Source of the DNA: Clostridia bacterium
Lineage (GTDB): Bacteria > Bacillota > Clostridia > Oscillospirales > CAG-272
DNA: 38,216 nt
NCBI GenBank assembly: GCA_017398585.1
Contig: JAFQFS010000151.1
Span: 1-38,216, forward strand
Reading direction: 5' to 3'
In this document: in pieces, positions 1 to 8,749 of the stretch
Numbering within the stretch: position 1 is the stretch's first letter
How the letters are laid out: each line of letters starts with the position of its first letter
The notes under the pieces: model-generated
Told to the model about the DNA's origin: nothing
Database searches by the model: none
The model's input: the letters and a program-made list of their open reading frames with translations, nothing else
Position numbers and translations under genes: made by a program

Positions 1-405
1 AATCAGTTCGGAGATGTCGTGTTCGGTGGTGTCCTGGTAGAGCTTTTCGAGCTTGTAGAAGTCGCGGGATTCGCGGTTGAAGAGGTGGACGATGACGCTG
101 CCGTAGTCCTGAAGGACCCATACGCCGGTGTCCGCGCCTTCGGTATGGAATGCGGTGACGCCATAGGGTTCGAGCTTGAACTCGATTTCGTCCGCGAGGG
201 AACGGATCTGAGTACGAGAGGTACCGGTACAGATAACAAAGTAATCTGCAATGATGGTCTGCTTTTCGACGTGGAGAAGCTTGATGTCGCGTGCCTTTTT
301 GGAGTCGAGCACCGATACGATGAATTTCGCGAGAGTTTCCGAATTTTCAAGAGCTTCTTTGGTCAGGCCTTCTTCAATGGGGAGTAAGGTTCTTTCGGTG
401 TCCAT
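1..405 (-). CDS. rsfS: Ribosomal silencing factor RsfS, partial (3' end beyond the window edge)
   Basis: RsfS binds ribosomal protein L14 and blocks joining of the 30S and 50S subunits when nutrients are short. Reading the minus strand from the ATG at 405 gives 135 codons with no stop before the left edge, so the C-terminus is missing. The translation carries the DUF143 signature: an N-terminal SKKARDIKLLHVEKQT helix-strand, ADYFVICTGTS, and a late GVWVLQDYGSVIVHLFNRESRDFYKLEKLY block. There are about 20 extra residues at the N-terminus compared with the short Bacillus form. A GGAGAAACCCT ribosome binding site precedes the ATG, and a small GCCGC/GCGGC hairpin (422-435) lies just upstream of it. 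It is the last visible gene of the long minus-strand unit and follows the LCP gene by 51 bp. The yqeK-rsfS neighbourhood is the usual one. Confidence 0.93.
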   Translation of the reverse strand, partial: MDTERTLLPIEEGLTKEALENSETLAKFIVSVLDSKKARDIKLLHVEKQTIIADYFVICTGTSRTQIRSLADEIEFKLEPYGVTAFHTEGADTGVWVLQDYGSVIVHLFNRESRDFYKLEKLYQDTTEHDISELI

Positions 406-456
406 AGGGTTTCTCCAATCTGCCGCAGAGGCGGCGGAATTAATTTTTCAGTTGGT

Positions 457-1854
457 TCAGTTTCGCGGGATAAAGAGATCTTCGTTGATGGAATCGCCGG
501 TGTAGATGTGGTTGTCGTAGACGTAATCCGATCCGGCGTAGTACACTTCGCTGATCCATGCGTCGTAGTACAGGTTAAACGTGCCGTTCCGGTCAAAGAT
601 GGAGTCGGAAATTTCACGTTCGTAAATGTTGAAGTACTGGTTGATGACCTTCAGCGTTGCCGCACGGTTGACAACGTAGTACTGGTTGGAACGTTCCATG
701 TTGCCGGGGATCGTCAGCAGGCTGATATCTTCCATGTCAATGTTCAGGAACGCTTTCGCGTAGAACATCAGGTCGGAGACGCTGAGGTTGGTGGTGAGGT
801 ATTTCGAAATTTCGGTCGCGATCTCGGTCAGCTTGGACACGCTCGCGGACTTGACGGTCGATTTTGCCTGTTCAAACAGCGCGGTGAGGAAAATCTTCTG
901 CGCGCTCACACGTCCGAGGTCGCCCTGCGTGTAGCCGGAACGGAAGCGGACAAAACATTCTGCCTGATAGCCGTTCAGCCACTGATAACCGGAGCCGATG
1001 TTGATGTAGAGATTCTGTTCCGGGTCTTCGTAATACATGCCTTCCGGCAGATATACGCCGACACCGCCCATGATGTTGACGATATTCTGGAATCCCGCAA
1101 GACTGAGAACCGCCGTGTGGTGGATATTGATGCACAGGCTCTTTTCGTACATCTTTTCAAGTTCCTCGATCGCGTACGGAACGGTCGCATCGTAGGAACC
1201 GCTGTAGCACTGGTTGTAGAAGGTGTTGAACGCCGCGTTTGCACGGTTGGTCGGGACGTTCAGCGAAATGAAGGTGTCACGCGGGATCTGCATGACAGTG
1301 ATGGCATTGTCCTTGGTATTGACGTTGACGATCATCGTCACGTCCGCAAGGAGCGCCGCGTCGTCGTGACCGACGACGAGAATATTGTACACGCCTTCCT
1401 TGATGACGTATTCATCGGCACTGGAGGCAGGCTGCTCCGTCTCACCCGTAACCGGTTCCGTGACTGTGCCGTCCGACGGTGATTTTACCGGATCGTCTCC
1501 GCTCGTCAGCGGCGGCTTGTTCGGGTCGCTCACCACGTTCTGGGACGGCTCCATCGGCGTGATGTCAAACGGAAGCTCCTCCACGGTCGGCTGAGCGGGT
1601 TTGTAGAAAATCATCCATGCGGCAACGACGAGGACGAGCGCGTAGATCACGAAAATAGATACGATCATCGCAATCTGGGATTTCTTCAGTCTGCCGTTTC
1701 TGCGCCGGATCTTCTTCTTTTTCTTTATCGTTTCATTCAGAAACGCTTCGTCGTGGTCATCCCTTGCGATGTGTTCTGCGTCGCCGTCGGGATAATACAT
1801 CGAAACATCTTCTTCATTGTCATTGTTCGCGTTATTGAGGTTGTTCTGCATCAT
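457..1854 (-). CDS. LytR-CpsA-Psr (LCP) family cell-wall glycopolymer transferase
   Basis: LCP proteins attach lipid-linked teichoic acids or capsular polymers to peptidoglycan on the outer face of the membrane. The 465-residue protein has an acidic N-terminus, a basic KKKKKIRRR stretch (about 45-52), one membrane span (about 61-84), and a Pro/Thr/Ser-rich stalk to about residue 150. The LCP domain follows, with VGHDD, the strand ending QIPRDT, and the VRFRSGYTQGDLGRVSAQ motif that holds the arginines contacting the pyrophosphate of the lipid substrate. Length and order fit the family. Two ATGs are adjacent at the start (1854 and 1851). It lies between yqeK (42 bp upstream) and rsfS, a position often occupied by an LCP gene in Clostridia. 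The polymer substrate cannot be told from sequence. Confidence 0.9.
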   Translation of the reverse strand: MMQNNLNNANNDNEEDVSMYYPDGDAEHIARDDHDEAFLNETIKKKKKIRRRNGRLKKSQIAMIVSIFVIYALVLVVAAWMIFYKPAQPTVEELPFDITPMEPSQNVVSDPNKPPLTSGDDPVKSPSDGTVTEPVTGETEQPASSADEYVIKEGVYNILVVGHDDAALLADVTMIVNVNTKDNAITVMQIPRDTFISLNVPTNRANAAFNTFYNQCYSGSYDATVPYAIEELEKMYEKSLCINIHHTAVLSLAGFQNIVNIMGGVGVYLPEGMYYEDPEQNLYINIGSGYQWLNGYQAECFVRFRSGYTQGDLGRVSAQKIFLTALFEQAKSTVKSASVSKLTEIATEISKYLTTNLSVSDLMFYAKAFLNIDMEDISLLTIPGNMERSNQYYVVNRAATLKVINQYFNIYEREISDSIFDRNGTFNLYYDAWISEVYYAGSDYVYDNHIYTGDSINEDLFIPRN

Positions 1855-1896
1855 TTCAATGAATCGTTTCCTTTCCGGATTTCGCTTCCTGGGTTC

Positions 1897-2565
1897 TCAT
1901 TCTTCCGATGCGAGCGCGATGAAATAATTGCGTGCGCATATCGTATCACTGTCGATGATGTCCTGCCCTTCCAGCAGATTTTCAATGGTCAGATCGAAGG
2001 AGTAAATCATGGTATCCCGGAGAACACCGCACCGTTCCCTGTCCGTCGTGCATTCTCCGATGCGGCTGCAGAAATACTGGCGAACCGCTCTGCAGTCGTC
2101 AAAGGTACGGGTAGGCTCGATGTAGTCGGCGAGATAGATGATGGATTCGAATACGGTCATGCCGTACCGGCCGGTGGTATGCCAGCGGATCCCGGCAAGG
2201 ACATCGGCATCCGCGTACTCCGCGAAGTCGCGTGCGGCAAGTCCGGCACCGGTGATCCCGTGAAGGACGCTTGCCGACACGTTTTTTTCCGGTTCTATTA
2301 TTATACCAAATTCTTCACAATATTGCAACTGTTTTTTATAATCCGCCAGTTTCGTGATGTCATGCATCAGGGCGGACACGCGGAGACGGTTCACATCGTC
2401 CTTTGAAAATCCGAAAATTTCGCCGAGACGTGCCGCTTCCTCCGCGACCGAAACGGTATGGGCATACCGTTTTCCGGTCAGGTAGGGCTTTACGCGTTCC
2501 GACAGGGTGCGGATCGCTTCCTCCGTCGGAACGTTCGGGTTCTGTTCAAGTGTTCTCTGCATCAT
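1897..2565 (-). CDS. yqeK: YqeK, HD-domain bis(5'-nucleosyl)-tetraphosphatase
   Basis: This is a 222-residue HD-domain metal hydrolase of the YqeK family, which splits diadenosine tetraphosphate symmetrically into two ADP. The metal-binding residues are visible: His36 (KRYAHTVSVA), the His68-Asp69 pair (ALMHDITK), His102 (VLHGITG), His129 (IRWHTTGR) and Asp147 (IIYLADYIEPTR). The start overlaps the end of nadD by 20 bp, so translation is probably coupled. The gene pair nadD-yqeK followed by rsfS is a standard Firmicutes arrangement and supports the call. Two consecutive ATG codons begin the frame; either could be used. Confidence 0.93.
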   Translation of the reverse strand: MMQRTLEQNPNVPTEEAIRTLSERVKPYLTGKRYAHTVSVAEEAARLGEIFGFSKDDVNRLRVSALMHDITKLADYKKQLQYCEEFGIIIEPEKNVSASVLHGITGAGLAARDFAEYADADVLAGIRWHTTGRYGMTVFESIIYLADYIEPTRTFDDCRAVRQYFCSRIGECTTDRERCGVLRDTMIYSFDLTIENLLEGQDIIDSDTICARNYFIALASEE

Positions 2566-3175
2566 ATAAATTTTCCCGTTTGATAATTTCGGTCACGGCG
2601 GACGGAAGGAAGGCGTCAAGATCTTCTCCGCTTTCGATGCGGCGGCGGATCTCCGTCGAGGACATGTCGATCGGCTCCACCTCGAGGATCTGCGTTTCCG
2701 CGCGGTAGGTTTCCGCGTATTCCGCCTGCTTTTCGGTCAGGACACCGAGGTCGGTGCGGTCACGCGGAATACAGATAATTTTCGCAAGGCGGAAAATGTC
2801 CGCCGCACGGAACCATTTGTCGAGGGTAAGGAACATGTCCGTCCCGCAGACGAGGTGGATCTCGCGTTCCGGTTCGTTCTCCGCAAAATGTTCGAGGGTC
2901 TGGACGGTATAACTGACCCCGCCTTTCCGGATCTCGTAATCCGAAACGGTAACACGGTCGAGCGTTCCGAACGCCGCGCGGCACATCTCAAGGCGGAGTT
3001 CGGGCGTATCGCCCTTTGCCTTCACCTTATGCGGCGGGACAGCGGTCGGCATGATGAGGATTTCGTCCGGTCCGGCATGGCGGAGGATCGTTTCAACCGC
3101 GTGGACATGTCCGAGGTGCGGAGGAGCGAATGTGCCGCCAAACAGGGCGGTTTTGATTTTCCGACGGTTTTCCAT
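2546..3175 (-). CDS. nadD: Nicotinate-nucleotide adenylyltransferase
   Basis: NadD transfers AMP from ATP to nicotinic acid mononucleotide, the penultimate step of NAD synthesis. The 209-residue protein shows the nucleotidyltransferase signature GGTFAPPHLGH (13-23, with the HxGH-type pair His20/His23) and the C-terminal ISSTEIR-like motif (MSSTEIRRR, 171-179) that closes over ATP. Length is typical. It lies 1 bp after the yhbY stop and overlaps yqeK, inside the long minus-strand unit. Confidence 0.96.
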   Translation of the reverse strand: MENRRKIKTALFGGTFAPPHLGHVHAVETILRHAGPDEILIMPTAVPPHKVKAKGDTPELRLEMCRAAFGTLDRVTVSDYEIRKGGVSYTVQTLEHFAENEPEREIHLVCGTDMFLTLDKWFRAADIFRLAKIICIPRDRTDLGVLTEKQAEYAETYRAETQILEVEPIDMSSTEIRRRIESGEDLDAFLPSAVTEIIKRENLYDAENT

Positions 3176-3176
3176 G

Positions 3177-3476
3177 TCAGATCGTCACGGAAATCCTGCG
3201 GTTTTCGGGCTTGGAGGAAACCTTGTAGAGGATGATCTTGCGTCCGATGACGGCAACGACTTCGGAACCGGTCGCTTCCGCGATCTCCTCTGCGGCGCCG
3301 CGTGAGGTTTCCGCAGAATTTTCAAGAACGCTGATCTTGATGAGTTCGCGTGCTTCCAGTGCATCTCCGATGGACTTGACCATGGCGTCGCCGACGCCGC
3401 CCTTGCCGATCTGGAAAATGGCGTCGGTCTGGGAGGCGATTGCTTTCAGTGCGGCTCTCTGCTTGCTGTTTAACAT
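3177..3476 (-). CDS. yhbY: YhbY/CRS1-YhbY domain RNA-binding protein
   Basis: A 99-residue single-domain CRM (CRS1-YhbY) protein, a family associated with pre-50S ribosomal particles. It starts with the typical LNSKQRAALKAIA helix, followed by FQIGKGGVGDAMVKSIGDAL containing the GxxG RNA-contact loop, and ends with a strand GRKIILYKVS. It sits between rdgB (15 bp upstream) and nadD. Grouping with ribosome and NAD genes is common in Firmicutes. Confidence 0.93.
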   Translation of the reverse strand: MLNSKQRAALKAIASQTDAIFQIGKGGVGDAMVKSIGDALEARELIKISVLENSAETSRGAAEEIAEATGSEVVAVIGRKIILYKVSSKPENRRISVTI

Positions 3477-3491
3477 GATGTATAGTCTCCG

Positions 3492-4169
3492 TTATTTACT
3501 GAAAATTACGGCGAGGCGGCGGGTGAATTCCCGCATGGCATTGCCGCGGTGGGATACTTTGTTTTTGTCTTCGCCGGAAATTTCCGCGAAGGTCTGCTGA
3601 TAGTCTTCGTAATAGAACAGGCTGTCGTAGCCGAAGCCGCCCTCGCCGTGTTCTTCGGTGAGGATGCGTCCGGGGCATTCGCCGCGGACAACCATGGCAC
3701 GTTCCTGCGGAATGCCGGAGGCAGCGGACAGTTCGGGAGAAATGCGCCATTCTTCGGGAATGGTGAATCCGCTGTTTTCGGGAAGCACAAGGGCTGCAGT
3801 GCAGACAAAATGCGCGGTGCGCTGTTCTGCAGGAATGCCGTCCAGCTCACAGAGGAGCTTTGCACGGTTCGTTTCGTCGGTCGCGCCTTCACCGGAATAG
3901 CGTGCGGAGTAGATCCCGGGAGCTCCGTTCAGAAAATCGACGGCGAGACCGGAATCGTCCGCGATGCCGATGTGACCGAGCTTTGCGGGAGTTCCCGCCT
4001 TGATGAGGGAGTTTTCTTCGAAGGTGGTGCCGTCCTCGATGATGTCATCGGTGAATCCGATGTCGCGGAGGGACTGCACATTGACAAGACCCTCCGAGAT
4101 TTTCGCCAGAAGCGTCTGGAGTTCGGCGATCTTTTTCTTATTATTGGAGGCTAAAACGATATTTGTCAT
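3492..4169 (-). CDS. rdgB: XTP/dITP pyrophosphatase (Ham1/RdgB family)
   Basis: This enzyme removes deaminated purine nucleotides (XTP, ITP, dITP) from the pool by hydrolysing them to monophosphate and pyrophosphate. The 225-residue protein begins IVLASNNKKKIAEL (SNN at 8-10) and has the catalytic DDSGL (71-75), the NGAPGIYSARYSG substrate loop, and a C-terminal SHRGNAMREF. The family is usually about 200 residues, and the extra length is spread through the middle. The start codon overlaps the ftsY stop (ATGA, 4166-4169). Confidence 0.94.
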   Translation of the reverse strand: MTNIVLASNNKKKIAELQTLLAKISEGLVNVQSLRDIGFTDDIIEDGTTFEENSLIKAGTPAKLGHIGIADDSGLAVDFLNGAPGIYSARYSGEGATDETNRAKLLCELDGIPAEQRTAHFVCTAALVLPENSGFTIPEEWRISPELSAASGIPQERAMVVRGECPGRILTEEHGEGGFGYDSLFYYEDYQQTFAEISGEDKNKVSHRGNAMREFTRRLAVIFSK

Positions 4170-5119
4170 TCTTCGTCTTCTCCGTTTTCTTCCTCGGATT
4201 CCTTCTTTTCTTCTTCCTTCATGAGCGCGTCGATGAACATCTTTGCGTCAAACGGCTGCATATCGTCGATGTGTTCGCCGACGCCGATGTACTTGACCGG
4301 GATGTTGATCTCATCCTTGATGGAGAAGATCGCGCCGCCCTTTGCGGTGCCGTCGAGCTTGGTAAGGATCAGACCGGTGATATCCGCGGTTTCCTGGAAT
4401 TTCTTCGCCTGCATGACGGCGTTCTGACCGGTGGTTGCGTCGAGAACGAGAAGGGTCTCGCGGGACGCATTCGGGAGTTCGCGGGAAATGATGCGGTTGA
4501 TCTTCGCCAGCTCGTCCATGAGGTTGCTCTTGTTGTGGAGACGTCCGGCGGTGTCGATAATGAGAACGTCCGCACGGCGCTTGTTTGCGGCGGCAATAGC
4601 GTCATACACAACGGATGCGGGGTCGGAACCTTCGTTCTGACGGACAAGTTCCACTCCTGCGCGGTCGCACCAGATCGCGAGCTGTTCGATCGCTGCGGCA
4701 CGGAACGTATCCGCTGCGGCAACGATGACCTTCCTGCCGTCTTTGCGGAGGTTGTTCGCGATCTTGCCGATGGACGTGGTCTTGCCGACGCCGTTGACAC
4801 CGATCACGAGAATGACGGACGGAGAGGTTTCCAGATTCAGCGGTTCTCCTTCGCCGACCTGCGCGCGGAGGATCTCGCCGAGGACATCCTTGACATCTTC
4901 CGCGTTCTTGATGTTGTCGGTTTTGATGCGGTCGCGGAGTTCGTCGAGAATCTTTTCGGTCGTTGCCGCGCCCATATCGGCACAGATCATGATCTCTTCG
5001 AGTTCTTCGAGGAATTCCTCGTCGACCTTGCGGAAATTCTTGACGACTTCGTTGATCTGTCCGAAGACAGCATTTTTTGTTTTGGCAAGTCCCTGCTTTA
5101 ATTTATCAAAAAATCCCAT
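4166..5119 (-). CDS. ftsY: Signal recognition particle receptor FtsY
   Basis: FtsY is the membrane-associated GTPase receptor for SRP-bound ribosomes. The 317-residue protein has a short N-domain helix bundle (1-95), the P-loop GVNGVGKT (107-114), the DTFRAAAIEQL box, the DTAGR motif, and TKLDGTAKGG near the C-terminus. The N-terminal acidic A-domain is nearly absent, as usual in Gram-positive forms. The C-terminus ends in a run of Glu/Asp. It follows smc by 27 bp, the standard smc-ftsY order; ffh, which often follows, is not present here. Confidence 0.96.
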   Translation of the reverse strand: MGFFDKLKQGLAKTKNAVFGQINEVVKNFRKVDEEFLEELEEIMICADMGAATTEKILDELRDRIKTDNIKNAEDVKDVLGEILRAQVGEGEPLNLETSPSVILVIGVNGVGKTTSIGKIANNLRKDGRKVIVAAADTFRAAAIEQLAIWCDRAGVELVRQNEGSDPASVVYDAIAAANKRRADVLIIDTAGRLHNKSNLMDELAKINRIISRELPNASRETLLVLDATTGQNAVMQAKKFQETADITGLILTKLDGTAKGGAIFSIKDEINIPVKYIGVGEHIDDMQPFDAKMFIDALMKEEEKKESEEENGEDEE

Positions 5120-5146
5120 ATTTCTTTCTCCAGTGTTGATTGATTT

Positions 5147-8100
5147 TCAGTTTGCGGTAAGCCCGGCGGCTTCTTCAAGTGCGCCGAGCGTAAAGACTTT
5201 TGACACGCCGCTCTGCTGCATCGTAACGCCGTAGAGGGTGTCCGCAATGTCCATCGTACCGCGGCGGTGCGAGATCATGATAATCTGCATATCCTTCGCG
5301 ATCTTGCTTATGTACCGTCCTACGCGGGCGACATTCACCTCATCGAGGGCGGCTTCGATCTCGTCAAAAATGCAGAACGGCGACGGATTGACGCGGATCA
5401 GTGCGAACATCAGCGCGATAGCGATGAATGCCTGTTCCCCGCCGGACAGAAGGCTGAGGTTCTTGATCGTCTTTCCGGGCGGCGCCGCGTTGATCTCGAT
5501 ACCGGAATTCAGCACGTCTTCGGGATCGGTCAGGCGCACTTCGGCGTGACCGCCGCCGAACAGTTCGCGGAACGTTTCGCCGAAATAGCCGTTGATCTTT
5601 TCGAACGCCTCGAGGAAAATCCGCTTCATGTCGCGTTCGATCCCTTCGAGGATATCGAGAAGATCTTTCCGGGCGGTGCGGAGGTCATCGAGCTGCGTTT
5701 TGATGTGGTTATAGCGGTGCTTGACCTCATTGTATTCGTCCACAGCCTCGACGTTGACGTGGCCGAGGGCTTTGATCTTCGCGCGCAGTTCGTTCTGCGC
5801 GGACTGATACGTGCTCCGGTTTCCGTCCGTGACCGTCGGAGCACCGGCTTCCTGTACGAATTTCTTCGCAGCGGCGTAAGTCATTTCGTAGTCGTCCCAG
5901 AGACGTGCGGTCAGCTTATCGGAATCCGCCCGGAGAGCGGCGAGACGGCTTTCGTTTTTCGAATGGGCGATGAAGGCAAGTTCCTTCTTCGCGTTCTGCG
6001 TTTTTTCGGTCTGACGGAGATTCGTGATCTGCAGTTCCAGTGCGTCGCCGCTGGACTCGAGCTTTGTCCGCTGTTCGGTCAGCTCCGCGATGCGGCGGCT
6101 GTAATCGTCGGCCGCCTTTTTCTTCTCTGCTGTCTGTTCCGCAAACGCGAGAATCTGCTGTTCCAGTGCGGTGACAGCGGCAGCATGGGAGCCGCATTCG
6201 GTTTCGAGAGAGGCAATGCGTTCCCCCGTGTCGTCCATCTGAGCGGATGCGGCTTCACGGTCACGGGTAAGTTCCGCCAGACGGATCCGGAGATTGCCTG
6301 TCGTTTCGGTGAGTTCGGCGATCCGCAGTTCGCTTTCCCCGCGCTGCGCGGCGATGTTGTCGCGTTCCGAACGGATCGTTTCGACGGCTGCGGTCTGTGT
6401 CCGTATCTCGCCGCAGATCCGGTCAAGGTCTTCCGAACTGTGAGAACTGTTCTCTTCCAGCACCGCGCTGTCGCTCTTCAGACGTTCGATCAGGCTGCGG
6501 ATGGTACTGCGGCGTCCATCGGTTTCGCTGAAGTTTTTCTGTTCGGCTCCGATGAGGGAATTAATCAGCTTGCGGCGGTCGAGAAGTCCGGCGGTTTTGG
6601 ATTCCTGTTCGGCAATCTTTTTTGCGGCAGCAGCGGCTTCCGCTTTGAGTTTTTCAAGTTCGGAAGCGGTTCGGATGCGTTCCGCAGAAAGGGCTTCGAT
6701 CTGAGCCGCACGGGAGAGCATCCCGGTGTCACGCTTCGTCTGACCGCCGGTGAAGGAACCGCCGGAATTGATCTGCTGCCCGTCGAGGGTGACGGCGCGA
6801 ATACGCCAGTTTTTCTGACGTGCCGCGTTTGCGGCATTGTCGAGAGTGTCGAACACAGCGGTGCGTGCGAGAAGTGATTTTATAATATTGAGGTATTCCG
6901 CGTCGCAGGAGACGAGCTCGTCCGCCCAGCCGAGGAATCCGAACGCACGGTCAACACCGTCGTAATCGTGGCTGCGGGACTGAGCACGGATGGTAGTCAG
7001 CGGATAGAACGTGGCACGTCCGGCATTGTTCCGCTTGAGCGATTCGATGGAGCGCTTTGCCGCTTCTTCGTCGTCGGTGACGATGTTCTGCAGCGCTGCA
7101 CCGAGGGTCGTTTCGATCGCAACGGTGTACTTCGGATCGACCTTGATGAGGTAGGACACCGGTCCGCGGATCCCGCGGAGACGTCCGGCGTGCGCCTCGT
7201 TCATAACATGCTTGATGCTGTTATTATAGCCGTCGAAGTGGTCGCGCATACGCTCGAGCGCGGTGATGCGGCTGTCGAGCGAATCGAGTTCCGCCTGCTT
7301 CCGGCTCACCTGACGTCCGGTTTCGGCGGCAGTGGTGCGGAGCGATTCGGCGGCTTTGCCGTATCCGGCGGTTTCGTCGTCAATTCCGGCGACGATCGCC
7401 CGGTATTTGTCCATCTGACGTTCTGCGGCGGACGCCGTTTTGTCGAGACGGGCGAGTTCTTCTTCGTATTTGCGGATTTCCGACGCAACAGCATCCGTAC
7501 GCTTCTGCTGATTTGCGATGTTGCTTTCCTGCACGTTCAGCCGGACCTTGAGGTCGGTCAGAGCGGATTCCGCCGCTTTCTGACGGACAAGGAGCGCGTC
7601 CAGTTCAGCGGTACGGGATCGGATATCCGTATCGAGCGATGCGATTTCGGCGGCAGCGGATTCATAATCCGCCCGGACGGCTTCGAACGTTTCCATGAGG
7701 AGATCCTGCTGCGCCTGTGCGGCGCCGAGACGTTCCCGCTCCTTCGCGATGCTGCGTTCGGTGGATTCCGCCAGCGCACGCTCGGCGGTGATGCGGGATT
7801 CCGCGTGTTCCGTCTCCTTTTCGAGGACAAGAATCTCCGCACGGGCATCGGTCATCCGACGGGTGACGGCGGCAGTCTCTTCGTGAGTCTTCTGAAAGGC
7901 TTCCTTGTTGCTGTGGGACTCCTCGTACAGACGCTCGATCTTCGCGGATGTCGTTTTGATGGAGTCTTCTGCCATTTCGAGTTCGTGGGAGGAAAGTCTG
8001 GTATCGTTTTCGGTTTTGGTGAGAGCTTCTTTCAGCTTATCGGAATCGTAGAGCCATAGCGCAACGTCGACCTTCTTTTTTTCGGCGTAAAGTTCGAGGT

Positions 8101-8749
8101 ACTGTCGTGCACGCGCGGCATCCTTTTCGAGAGGAACAAGACGTGCGGCAAGCTCGTTCTCAATATCCTCGACGCGTTCCATGTTGGTTTCGGTTTCCGT
8201 GAGTTTCTTCTCGGATTCCGTTTTTTTGTAGCGGAAGCGGGAAATCCCCGCGCTTTCCTCGAACACACCACGGCGTTCATCGCTCTTTTTCGAGAGGATT
8301 TCCGCAATCCTGCCCTGACCGACGATGGAGTAGCCTTCGCGGCCGATGCCGGTATTCATGAACAGCTCGTAGATATCGCGCAGGCGGACTTTTTTCCGGT
8401 TGATAAAGTATTCGCTGTCGCCGCTGCGGTAGTAACGGCGGGTGACGGTGACTTCGTCATAGCCGGCGGTGAGGATGCGCGGTTCGGTACTGTCGTCGAA
8501 GGTGACGGACACCTCCGCGAAACTCATCGGCTTTTTGTCATCCGCTCCGGCGAAAATGACGTCTTCCATCTTGCTGCCGCGGATGTTTTTCGTGGACAGT
8601 TCGCCGAACACCCAGCGCATCGCGTCCGTGATGTTGGACTTTCCGCTGCCGTTGGGACCGACGATGACGGTAGCGCCGTTATTGAATTTCAGAACGGTAC
8701 GGTCGGGAAAAGATTTGAATCCATGCAGTTCCAGTGATTTTAAATACAA
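5147..8749 (-). CDS. smc: Chromosome segregation/condensation ATPase SMC
   Basis: SMC forms the long coiled-coil dimer of the condensin complex with ScpA and ScpB. The 1200-residue protein has Walker A GPNGSGKSN (31-39), a long coiled coil, a hinge domain near 515-640 (LRGIRGPVSYLI and GAALQNIVTDD), a second coiled coil, the ABC signature LSGGE (about 1101-1105), and Walker B FCIFDE (about 1125-1130). Length and layout match the family. Its start overlaps the 3' end of the radical SAM gene by 10 bp. The rnc-smc-ftsY order is conserved across Firmicutes. Confidence 0.97.
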   Translation of the reverse strand: MYLKSLELHGFKSFPDRTVLKFNNGATVIVGPNGSGKSNITDAMRWVFGELSTKNIRGSKMEDVIFAGADDKKPMSFAEVSVTFDDSTEPRILTAGYDEVTVTRRYYRSGDSEYFINRKKVRLRDIYELFMNTGIGREGYSIVGQGRIAEILSKKSDERRGVFEESAGISRFRYKKTESEKKLTETETNMERVEDIENELAARLVPLEKDAARARQYLELYAEKKKVDVALWLYDSDKLKEALTKTENDTRLSSHELEMAEDSIKTTSAKIERLYEESHSNKEAFQKTHEETAAVTRRMTDARAEILVLEKETEHAESRITAERALAESTERSIAKERERLGAAQAQQDLLMETFEAVRADYESAAAEIASLDTDIRSRTAELDALLVRQKAAESALTDLKVRLNVQESNIANQQKRTDAVASEIRKYEEELARLDKTASAAERQMDKYRAIVAGIDDETAGYGKAAESLRTTAAETGRQVSRKQAELDSLDSRITALERMRDHFDGYNNSIKHVMNEAHAGRLRGIRGPVSYLIKVDPKYTVAIETTLGAALQNIVTDDEEAAKRSIESLKRNNAGRATFYPLTTIRAQSRSHDYDGVDRAFGFLGWADELVSCDAEYLNIIKSLLARTAVFDTLDNAANAARQKNWRIRAVTLDGQQINSGGSFTGGQTKRDTGMLSRAAQIEALSAERIRTASELEKLKAEAAAAAKKIAEQESKTAGLLDRRKLINSLIGAEQKNFSETDGRRSTIRSLIERLKSDSAVLEENSSHSSEDLDRICGEIRTQTAAVETIRSERDNIAAQRGESELRIAELTETTGNLRIRLAELTRDREAASAQMDDTGERIASLETECGSHAAAVTALEQQILAFAEQTAEKKKAADDYSRRIAELTEQRTKLESSGDALELQITNLRQTEKTQNAKKELAFIAHSKNESRLAALRADSDKLTARLWDDYEMTYAAAKKFVQEAGAPTVTDGNRSTYQSAQNELRAKIKALGHVNVEAVDEYNEVKHRYNHIKTQLDDLRTARKDLLDILEGIERDMKRIFLEAFEKINGYFGETFRELFGGGHAEVRLTDPEDVLNSGIEINAAPPGKTIKNLSLLSGGEQAFIAIALMFALIRVNPSPFCIFDEIEAALDEVNVARVGRYISKIAKDMQIIMISHRRGTMDIADTLYGVTMQQSGVSKVFTLGALEEAAGLTAN